Source of the DNA: Bacteroidales bacterium
GTDB lineage: Bacteria > Bacteroidota > Bacteroidia > Bacteroidales > Bacteroidaceae
NCBI GenBank assembly: GCA_004557185.1
Contig: SFEP01000084.1
Span: forward strand, 1-7,112
Direction of reading: 5' to 3'
Length of the DNA stretch: 7,112 nucleotides
Shown: positions 1 to 5,768 of the stretch, piece after piece
Position numbering within the stretch: the first letter of the stretch is position 1
Layout: each line of letters starts with the position of its first letter
Notes under the pieces: generated by a model
Told to the model about the DNA's origin: nothing
Seen by the model: the letters and a program-made list of their open reading frames with translations, nothing else
The model's database searches: none
Made by a program: the position numbers and the translations under genes

Positions 1-68
1 TGCTACGTAAAAAATGTCACGTAGTACGTAAAAAAAATCACGTCGTTCGTAAACTTTTTTACGTAGCA
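1..68. repeat. A/T-rich array of three 21-bp units inside a 14-bp inverted repeat
   Basis: Positions 4-24, 25-45 and 46-66 are three consecutive 21-base units, each starting T(A/T)CGTAAA and ending ACGT(A/C)G. Units 1 and 2 are close copies. Unit 3 is more divergent: its centre is a T-run where the others have an A-run. The block is also bounded by a perfect inverted repeat, TGCTACGTAAAAAA at 1-14 and its reverse complement at 55-68. TACGTA palindromes lie at 4-9, 25-30 and 60-65. The block is far more A/T-rich than its surroundings and may continue left of the window. No function is recognised; a protein-binding array, part of a dispersed repeat or the end of a decayed gene are all possible. 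Confidence 0.7.
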
Positions 69-220
69 TCTATTTTCGGCGGGGCGGCGAGCCGTAAAAA
101 CAGGCCGCCGTGGTAAGTTTCTTCCACGGCATCCCGTCGGAGGCAACGCCTTCAATGCGTTTACCGAGCACCCGTCTTTCTGGGGGCGCTCATACAAGTT
201 TACCAGACAATAATAAAGAA
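69..220. other. GC-rich intergenic stretch, no recognised gene
   Basis: No reading frame here matches a family I know. A small perfect hairpin has arms GCCGTGG (107-113) and CCACGGC (124-130) with a 10-base loop; a weaker one pairs 83-88 with 104-109. A 64-codon minus-strand frame runs from a TTG codon (195-197) to a TAG at 3-5. It passes through the 21-bp array, so its C-terminus has a 7-residue periodicity (KKFTNDV, IFFTYYV, TFFT). It has no ATG start and no ribosome-binding sequence I can see, and its N-terminal half is arginine- and proline-rich, as expected from chance translation of GC-rich DNA. I therefore do not call it a gene. Confidence 0.5.
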
Positions 221-278
221 AGGCAGAACGGCTGTGCGACGGGGTGGGGAAAGGGTATGTCGCGCAGTCGTTCTGCCT
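209..278 (-). terminator. Probable rho-independent terminator of metG
   Basis: Arms 221-240 and 259-278 are inverted repeats matching at 18 of 20 positions around an 18-base loop. Read on the minus strand, the stem lies about 75 bases past the metG stop and is followed immediately by the U-rich run UUCUUUAUUAUUG (208-220), the arrangement of an intrinsic terminator. In minus-strand RNA the two differing positions are A-C mismatches. In plus-strand RNA both become G-U pairs, giving an uninterrupted 20-pair stem, but there is no U-tract on that side. Termination of metG is the simplest reading. Confidence 0.72.
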
Positions 279-352
279 GCATGTGAACCGCCGTCAGGCC
301 CTATGGGCTGGGCTGTGCCGGCGGGGTTGAAAAAAAGGGTGTGGCGGGCGGG

Positions 353-2392
353 TCAGCCTACGCGGCTGCCGGGCACCACTGGGCGGTCGACGGTCATGAC
401 GCTGAGGCTTTCGTCGAAGTTGACGGCCGAGAGAATCATGCCTTGGCTCTCGATGCCGTTGATGGTGCGGGGGGCGAGGTTGGCCACGAAGCACACTTGC
501 TTGCCTACGAGCTGCTCGGGCTCATAATGCTGGGCTATGCCGCTCACGATGACGCGGTTTTCCAGTCCGTCGGCAATTTCGAACTTGAGGAGTTTCTTGC
601 TCTTCTTCACCTTTTCGCACGAGAGCACGGTGCCTACGCGCAGGTCCATCTTTTCGAACACGTCGAAGGGGATGGTTTCGGCAATAGGCTCGGCCTTGTA
701 GTTGGCGGCCTCGTTGGCCTTCTTTGTGGCCTCGAGTTTGTCGAGCTGTGCCTGCACGGTTTCGTCTTCAATCTTCTCGAAGAGGAGGGCGGGTTCGCCC
801 AGCTGGTGGCCTGCGGGCAGCAGGTCGGTGGAGCCGAGGCGCTCCCACTGCACCTCGGGCAGCTGCAGCATTTCCCTGAGTCGTGCCGAGGAGAAAGGCA
901 GGAAGGGCTCGAAGGCTGTGGCGAGGTTGGCCACCAGTTGCAGGGAGAGGTTGAGCACGGTCTCTACGCGTTTGGGATCGGTTTTCACCACTTTCCAGGG
1001 CTCGCTGTCGGCCAGATATTTGTTGCCGATGCGGGCGAGGTTCATGGCCTCCTTCTGTGCGTCGCGGAAGCGGAATCCCTCGATGAGTCGCTCCACCTCG
1101 GCTTTCACGCCCTTGAATTCCTCAATGGTCTGCAGGTCGTAGTCGGTGAGTTCTCCCTGTTCGGGCACGCGTCCGCCGTAGTACTTCTTGGTGAGCTGCA
1201 GGGCGCGGTTGACGAAGTTGCCGTACACGGCCACGAGTTCGTTGTTGTTGCGGGCCTGGAAGTCGCGCCAGGTGAAGTTGTTGTCCTTCGTTTCGGGTGC
1301 GTTGGCAGTGAGCACGTAGCGGAGCACATCTTGCTTTCCGGGGAAGTCGAGCAGGTATTCGTCGAGCCACACGGCCCAGTTGCGCGAGGTTGAAATTTTG
1401 TTGTCCTCGAGGTTGAGGAACTCGTTGGCGGGCACGTTGTCGGGCAGGATGTAGGAGCCTTCGGCCTTGAGCATGGCGGGGAACACGATGCAGTGGAACA
1501 CGATGTTGTCCTTGCCGATGAAGTGTATGAGGCGTGTGTCCTTGTCCTTCCACCATTTCTCCCAATCATTGGGCAGCAGTTCCTTGGTGTTGGAGATGTA
1601 GCCAATGGGTGCGTCGAACCACACGTAGAGCACCTTGCCGTCGGCGCCCTCTACGGGCACGGGTATGCCCCAGTCGAGGTCGCGGCTCACGGCGCGTGGC
1701 TGCAGGCCCATGTCAAACCAGCTTTTGCACTGTCCCATCACGTTGCTGCGCCACTCTTTGTGCTGCTCGGTTATCCAGGGTTCGAGCCACTGCTGGTGCT
1801 TGTCGAGGGGGAGATACCAGTGGCGTGTTTTGCGGAGCACGGGCTTGGCGCCGCTCACGGCACTCTTGGGGTTGATGAGTTCGGTGGGCGAGAGGGCAGT
1901 GCCGCACTTCTCGCACTGGTCGCCGTAGGCACCCTCGCTGTGGCAGTGGGGGCACTCGCCTGTGATGTAGCGGTCGGCCAGGAAGGTGTGTGCCTCCTCG
2001 TCGTAGTATTGCTCGCTCTCTTTTTCCACAAATTCGCCTTTGTCATAGAGTGTGCGGAAGAAGTCGGATGCCGTCTGGCGATGCGTCTCGGAGGTGGTGC
2101 GTCCGTAGGCGTCGAAGGAAATGCCGAAGCCCTCGAACGACTCCTTGATGAGTTTGTGGTAGCGGTCGACCACCTGCTGCGGGGTGCAGTTCTCCTTGCG
2201 GGCACGTATGGTGACGGGCACGCCGTGCTCATCGGAGCCGCAGATGAAGAGCACGTCACGCTTGCGCAGCCTGAGGTAACGCACATAGATGTCGGCGGGC
2301 ACGTAGACGCCGGCCAGGTGACCTATGTGCACGCCGCCATTGGCATAGGGCAGCGCGGCCGTGACCAGCGTACGTTTGAAATTCTGTTCCAT
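353..2392 (-). CDS. metG: Methionyl-tRNA synthetase (MetRS) with C-terminal tRNA-binding domain
   Basis: This cytoplasmic class I aminoacyl-tRNA synthetase charges tRNA-Met with methionine using ATP, feeding both initiation and elongation. The 679-residue product starts MEQNFKRTLVTAALPYANGG. The HIGH signature is at residues 22-25, the family block CGSDEHGVP at 51-59, and a four-cysteine zinc knuckle at C147, C150, C160 and C163. WFDAPIGY is at 258-265. The second ATP signature reads KISTS at 332-336 instead of KMSKS; I recall this form from other Bacteroidetes MetRS. Residues 576-679 form an EMAPII/Trbp111-like OB-fold tRNA-binding domain, including DLRVGTV and VANLAPRTINGIESQGM, which in the family aids tRNA binding and dimerisation. 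Length and domain order are normal for the long form. The ATG at 2390-2392 is chosen because the conserved TLVTAALPYANG begins within ten residues of it and an A/T-only leader precedes it. It is transcribed divergently from typA. Confidence 0.97.
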   Translation of the reverse strand: MEQNFKRTLVTAALPYANGGVHIGHLAGVYVPADIYVRYLRLRKRDVLFICGSDEHGVPVTIRARKENCTPQQVVDRYHKLIKESFEGFGISFDAYGRTTSETHRQTASDFFRTLYDKGEFVEKESEQYYDEEAHTFLADRYITGECPHCHSEGAYGDQCEKCGTALSPTELINPKSAVSGAKPVLRKTRHWYLPLDKHQQWLEPWITEQHKEWRSNVMGQCKSWFDMGLQPRAVSRDLDWGIPVPVEGADGKVLYVWFDAPIGYISNTKELLPNDWEKWWKDKDTRLIHFIGKDNIVFHCIVFPAMLKAEGSYILPDNVPANEFLNLEDNKISTSRNWAVWLDEYLLDFPGKQDVLRYVLTANAPETKDNNFTWRDFQARNNNELVAVYGNFVNRALQLTKKYYGGRVPEQGELTDYDLQTIEEFKGVKAEVERLIEGFRFRDAQKEAMNLARIGNKYLADSEPWKVVKTDPKRVETVLNLSLQLVANLATAFEPFLPFSSARLREMLQLPEVQWERLGSTDLLPAGHQLGEPALLFEKIEDETVQAQLDKLEATKKANEAANYKAEPIAETIPFDVFEKMDLRVGTVLSCEKVKKSKKLLKFEIADGLENRVIVSGIAQHYEPEQLVGKQVCFVANLAPRTINGIESQGMILSAVNFDESLSVMTVDRPVVPGSRVG

Positions 2393-2434
2393 ATATATAT
2401 TTATAATATTGTGCTAAACATGCTTCTTCTTTCA

Positions 2435-2480
2435 GCCCGATGCTGCACGGTGAGGGCCGTAGCCGCAGCGCAGCACGGGC
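2435..2480 (-). promoter_or_regulatory. Stem-loop in the metG leader
   Basis: The arm at 2435-2446 (GCCCGATGCTGC) pairs with 2470-2480 (GCAGCACGGGC) as eleven base pairs with one bulged A. Inside it, ACGG (2447-2450) can pair with CCGT (2457-2460). If metG is transcribed from the box at 2491-2498, this stem occupies the first part of the leader, ahead of an unstructured A/T-rich stretch next to the start codon. No U-tract follows it on the metG strand, so it is not a simple terminator or attenuator. It does not resemble a T-box or a SAM riboswitch that I recognise. A role in mRNA stability or regulation is inference. Confidence 0.4.
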
Positions 2481-2490
2481 ATCGGTGGCG

Positions 2491-2498
2491 CAAAAGTA
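2491..2498 (-). promoter_or_regulatory. metG promoter, -7 box TACTTTTG
   Basis: The minus strand reads TACTTTTG, an exact match to the Bacteroidetes primary-sigma -7 consensus TAnnTTTG. Transcription would begin near 2485, giving a leader of roughly 90 bases before the metG ATG. I see no clear TTG-type -33 element at the usual distance; the region where it would lie is taken by one copy of the 11-bp inverted repeat (2511-2521). Confidence 0.55.
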
Positions 2499-2510
2499 CG
2501 CATTTCCCCT

Positions 2511-2636
2511 GACTTGTGGCCCGCCTCGTGCTCATTACCTGCATGCTGGCCGGCAGCGCCACGGAATGCGGTGGGCTGATAACGTGCTTTTTTGCAAAAT
2601 GTCCCTGCCATTCAGCACCCTGCGTGGCCACAAGTC
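2511..2636. repeat. 11-bp perfect inverted repeat between the divergent promoters
   Basis: GACTTGTGGCC at 2511-2521 is the exact reverse complement of GGCCACAAGTC at 2626-2636. The second copy also forms a local palindrome, GCCACA-AGTC-TGTGGC (2627-2642). One copy lies just upstream of the metG -7 box and the other about 55 bases upstream of the typA -7 box. Reading towards either gene the motif is GGCCACAAGTC. It could bind a regulator or form a long-range stem; neither is shown by sequence alone. Confidence 0.45.
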
Positions 2637-2691
2637 TGTGGCTGACAGCGAAAAGTGCAGGCACCGCTACATACCGCTGACAAGGAATTTG

Positions 2692-2699
2692 TAAATTTG
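2692..2699 (+). promoter_or_regulatory. typA promoter, -7 box TAAATTTG
   Basis: TAAATTTG matches the Bacteroidetes -7 consensus TAnnTTTG exactly. Transcription would start near 2705, giving a leader of about 115 bases. A weaker alternative, TACATTTA at 2750-2757, differs in the last base. No convincing -33 TTG is seen upstream of either. Confidence 0.5.
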
Positions 2700-2819
2700 C
2701 ACACCCCTGAAACAGCGCCGAGTGCGGCGCACACGCTTCGGGACAACGCTACATTTACACTCCGCGGCGCGGCACCCTGCGGCTCGCATCCGTGCCCCGC
2801 CCCTACACAACACATTCAC

Positions 2820-4619
2820 ATGCAAGACATTCGCAACATTGCCATCATCGCTCACGTAGACCACGGTAAAACAACCCTCGTCGACAAAATGCTGCTCGCG
2901 GGCAACCTGTTCCGCAAGAACCAGAACGCTGGCGAACTCATTCTCGACAACAACGACCTGGAACGCGAGCGAGGCATCACCATACTCTCGAAGAACGTGT
3001 CGATACGCTATAAGGACACCAAAATCAACATCATCGACACCCCGGGACACGCTGACTTCGGCGGCGAAGTGGAGCGCGTGCTCAACATGGCCGACGGCTG
3101 CATACTCCTGGTGGATGCCTTCGAGGGCCCCATGCCCCAAACGCGCTTCGTGCTGCAAAAGGCCTTGCAGATTGGCCTCAAGCCCATCGTGGTGGTGAAC
3201 AAGGTCGACAAGCCCAACTGCCGCCCCGAGGAGGTGTATGAAATGGTGTTCGACCTCATGTGCGACCTCGACGCCTCCGAGGACCAACTCGACTTCCCCG
3301 TGGTCTACGGCTCTGCCAAAAACGGCTGGATGGGCGAGGACTACCACACGCCCACCGACAGCATTGACTACCTGCTCGACAAGATTATCGAGGTCATTCC
3401 CGCTCCCCAGCAACTCGAGGGCACACCGCAACTGCTCATCACCTCGCTCGACTACTCTAACTACACAGGACGCATCGCCGTGGGACGCGTGCACCGCGGC
3501 ACCATCACCGAGGGCATGAAGTGCACCATCGCCCACCGCGACGGCACCATGGAGCGCACCCTCATCAAGGAGGTGCACACCTTCGAGGGCATGGGACGCC
3601 AGAAAACTGACGCCGTCAGCTCGGGCGACATCTGTGCCGTTGTGGGTCTGGAGAACTTTGAGATAGGCGACACGATTTGCGACCTCGAAAATCCCGAGCC
3701 GCTCCCCACCATTGCCATCGACGAACCTACCATGTCGATGCTCTTCGCCATCAACGACAGCCCCTTCTTCGGCCGCGAAGGCAAGTTCTGCACCTCGCGC
3801 CACATTCACGACCGCTTGATGAAAGAACTGGAAAAAGACCTCGCCCTGCGTGTGGAACGCAACGACACAGGCGACAGCTGGATTGTGAGCGGACGCGGCG
3901 TGCTGCACCTCAGCATCCTCATCGAAACCATGCGACGCGAGGGCTACGAACTGCAGGTGGGACAGCCGCAGGTTATCTACAAAACCATCGACGGCCAAAA
4001 GTGCGAACCCATTGAGGAACTCACCATCAACGTGCCCGAGGAGTTCGCCTCGAAAATGATTGACCTCGTAACCCGCCGCAAGGGCGAAATGACGTCGATG
4101 CAAAACCTCGGCGAGCGCGTCGACATTGAGTTCAACATTCCCTCGCGCGGCATCATCGGGCTGCGCACCAACGTGCTCACAGCCTCGCAGGGCGAAGCCA
4201 TCATGGCGCACCGCTTCAAGGGCTACGAGCCTTACAAGGGCGACATGCAGCGCCGCGTCAACGGCTCCATGATTTCGCTCGAAGGCGGCACAGCCTTTGC
4301 CTACGCCATCGACCACCTGCAGGACCGCGGACGCTTCTTCATCAACCCCCAAGATGAAGTGTACGCCGGACAGGTGGTGGGCGAACACGTGCACGACAAC
4401 GACCTCGTCGTCAACGTGACCAAGGCCAAGCAGCTCACCAACATGCGCGCCTCGGGTGCCGACGAAAAGGCACGCATCATCCCGCCCGTCATCTTCTCGC
4501 TCGAAGAGGCCCTCGAATACATCAAGGAAGATGAGTACGTAGAGGTCACGCCCAAGTCGATGCGTATGCGCAAAATCATTCTCGACCACCTGGCACGCAA
4601 ACGCGCCAACCGCGACTGA
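2820..4619 (+). CDS. typA: Ribosome-associated translational GTPase TypA/BipA
   Basis: TypA (BipA) is an EF-G-like GTPase that binds the 70S ribosome; in studied bacteria it affects 50S subunit assembly at low temperature and stress or virulence responses. The 599-residue product has all the GTPase motifs: G1 AHVDHGKT (11-18), switch RGIT (51-54), G3 DTPGH (73-77), G4 NKVD (127-130) and G5 GSAK (164-167). Next come a beta-barrel domain II (around NYTGRIAVGRVHRGTI), EF-G-like domains III and V, and the TypA-specific C-terminal domain ending near KSMRMRKIILDHLARKRANRD. The frame stays open upstream to 2655, but the ATG at 2820 is chosen. MQDIRNIAIIAHVDHGKTT is where family members begin, and the 55 residues ahead of it are low-complexity and cover the promoter box. 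Length is usual for the family, and no key residue is missing. The next gene starts 60 bases downstream. Confidence 0.97.
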   Translation: MQDIRNIAIIAHVDHGKTTLVDKMLLAGNLFRKNQNAGELILDNNDLERERGITILSKNVSIRYKDTKINIIDTPGHADFGGEVERVLNMADGCILLVDAFEGPMPQTRFVLQKALQIGLKPIVVVNKVDKPNCRPEEVYEMVFDLMCDLDASEDQLDFPVVYGSAKNGWMGEDYHTPTDSIDYLLDKIIEVIPAPQQLEGTPQLLITSLDYSNYTGRIAVGRVHRGTITEGMKCTIAHRDGTMERTLIKEVHTFEGMGRQKTDAVSSGDICAVVGLENFEIGDTICDLENPEPLPTIAIDEPTMSMLFAINDSPFFGREGKFCTSRHIHDRLMKELEKDLALRVERNDTGDSWIVSGRGVLHLSILIETMRREGYELQVGQPQVIYKTIDGQKCEPIEELTINVPEEFASKMIDLVTRRKGEMTSMQNLGERVDIEFNIPSRGIIGLRTNVLTASQGEAIMAHRFKGYEPYKGDMQRRVNGSMISLEGGTAFAYAIDHLQDRGRFFINPQDEVYAGQVVGEHVHDNDLVVNVTKAKQLTNMRASGADEKARIIPPVIFSLEEALEYIKEDEYVEVTPKSMRMRKIILDHLARKRANRD

Positions 4620-4679
4620 TTTCCCGCCGCCCCGCCGCGGCCAGGCCCTTACCCCTTCGTACCTCCCACCCACAGCCTC
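4620..4679 (+). other. C/T-rich spacer between typA and the next gene
   Basis: The 60-base gap holds no Shine-Dalgarno sequence, no T-tract and no clear terminator stem. From about 4640 it is strongly pyrimidine-rich and G-poor (for example CCCTTACCCCTTCG). Such C-rich, G-poor RNA is the sort that Rho can load on, but this is only a suggestion. The missing terminator favours readthrough from typA into the next gene. Confidence 0.35.
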
Positions 4680-5732
4680 ATGAACAAGTTTCTCGTCACC
4701 CTCAATCTGCTTGCCCTGCTCCTCTTCTGGGGCAGCGCGGCCTCGGCGCTTGTCGATGGCGAAGCCTTTCCCTGGCTTAGCGTGGTGGGACTGGCCTTCC
4801 CCTTCACGGTGGCCGGCGTGGCTGTGGCCGCCCTGTGCACCCTGCTGCTCCGTTGGCGCCTGCTGTGGCTGCCGCTGGTCGGCACGCTGCTGGCGGGGGG
4901 CACGCTGCGCGAATACTGCCCCGTCAACCTCACCTCGCCGCGCCCCAAGGGCAGCCTCAAAGTGGTGTCGTACAATGTGAAAATGTGGGGCCAATTTCTG
5001 CGCGACGCCGACGGCACCTATCCCGTGGCTCGCCACCTCGTGTCGCTGCGCCCCGACGTGGCGGCCCTGCAAGAGGCACAGTATTGCACCGAGGAGCACA
5101 AGCACGACATGATAGCCTACTTCAAGCGCCACGGCTACCACACGGGCACCGTCATGATTGAGGGCAACCTGCTCACCTGCGTGTCGAAGTATCCCATCCT
5201 CCGCACCGACACCATATGCCGCAGCATGAGCAACGGCGCCATAGCCTTCCACCTGCTGCTCGCCCCGCGCGACACCCTCGTCTTCATCAACGCACACCTT
5301 TACTCCACCCACCTCTCGCCAGACGACCTGCAAGCCTACCAGAACATGGTGACAAAGCCCAGCGCCGACATCAAAGCCCGCACCCAATGGCGCACCCTCC
5401 GCAAATTTGTGGCAGCGGCCCGCGAACGTGCCATACAAGCCAAAGCGGTGGCGCACTACGTCGACAGCCTCGAGGGCAAGAACATCATCGTGGCGGGCGA
5501 CTTCAACGACACGCCCGTGTCCTACCCCCACCACGTGCTCTGCCAGCGCCTCACCGACGCCTACCGCGCCACGGGCAACGGCATAGGCCGCTCCTACAAC
5601 CGCGACGCCCTCTACGTACGCATCGACAACATCTTCTGCTCCACCCACTGGAAGCCCTACTGCTGCCACGTAGACGACACCTCCGCCCTCTCCGACCACT
5701 ATCCGCTCGTGGCCTGGTTCAAACGGCAGTAA
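4680..5732 (+). CDS. Membrane-anchored endonuclease/exonuclease/phosphatase-family protein
   Basis: The 350-residue product has an N-terminal membrane region with about three hydrophobic segments (roughly 3-24, 33-57 and 59-75), then a complete EEP-fold catalytic domain from about residue 93 to the end. The metal-binding and catalytic residues of the superfamily are visible in order: N99 in SYNVKMW, E132 in LQEAQ, H206 in INAHLYS, D274 and N276 in GDFNDTP, D316 in RIDNIFCS, and D339-H340 in SDHYPL. Family members cleave phosphodiester or phosphate-ester bonds (DNA, RNA, phosphoinositides, sphingomyelin), usually with Mg2+. The substrate cannot be told from this sequence. A membrane-tethered EEP protein of this shape is common in Bacteroidetes. 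Segment topology was not computed, so which side of the inner membrane the enzyme faces is uncertain. The ATG at 4680 is directly followed by the first hydrophobic segment. The gene probably shares a transcript with typA. Confidence 0.88.
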   Translation: MNKFLVTLNLLALLLFWGSAASALVDGEAFPWLSVVGLAFPFTVAGVAVAALCTLLLRWRLLWLPLVGTLLAGGTLREYCPVNLTSPRPKGSLKVVSYNVKMWGQFLRDADGTYPVARHLVSLRPDVAALQEAQYCTEEHKHDMIAYFKRHGYHTGTVMIEGNLLTCVSKYPILRTDTICRSMSNGAIAFHLLLAPRDTLVFINAHLYSTHLSPDDLQAYQNMVTKPSADIKARTQWRTLRKFVAAARERAIQAKAVAHYVDSLEGKNIIVAGDFNDTPVSYPHHVLCQRLTDAYRATGNGIGRSYNRDALYVRIDNIFCSTHWKPYCCHVDDTSALSDHYPLVAWFKRQ

Positions 5733-5768
5733 GACGCACGCAGGGCGAAAATCTAAACCTTGAACAGC

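Larger units (their letters stand above)
2393..2819. other. Divergent metG/typA intergenic regulatory region
   Basis: This 427-base gap separates the metG start from the typA start. It holds a TAnnTTTG box for each direction, a stem in the metG leader, an 11-bp inverted repeat and several short hairpins, one with arms GCGCCG (2715-2720) and CGGCGC (2725-2730) in the typA leader. The 18 bases before the metG ATG (2393-2410) are A and T only, and the last bases before typA are A/C-rich, so both starts appear to lie in unstructured leaders without a Shine-Dalgarno sequence. Reading frames crossing this gap (2440-2694 plus, 2401-2664 minus) overlap the promoters and look like chance. Confidence 0.7.

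Noticed and set aside
1..68. CRISPR array
   Set aside because: The 21-bp units are contiguous with no unique spacers, there are only three and one is divergent, and no cas gene is present in the window.
341..2512. Long plus-strand frames antisense to metG (341-1393 and 1493-2512)
   Set aside because: They are codon-register shadows of metG with the same compositional cause. No family is recognisable, and the MetRS frame on the other strand is unambiguous.
2440..2694. An 84-codon plus-strand frame in the divergent intergenic region
   Set aside because: It overlaps both the metG promoter and the typA promoter box, is arginine-rich chance-like sequence, and shows no homology I can recognise.
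2655..2819. A 55-residue N-terminal extension of TypA from an upstream ATG
   Set aside because: TypA proteins begin at the M-x-x-IRNIAIIAHVDHGKTT block, the extension has no domain, and it would cover the TAAATTTG promoter box.
5733..5768. A separate promoter for the AAA-ATPase-like gene
   Set aside because: The 36-base gap holds only TAAACCTTG, which has the wrong spacing for TAnnTTTG, and there is no -33 element.
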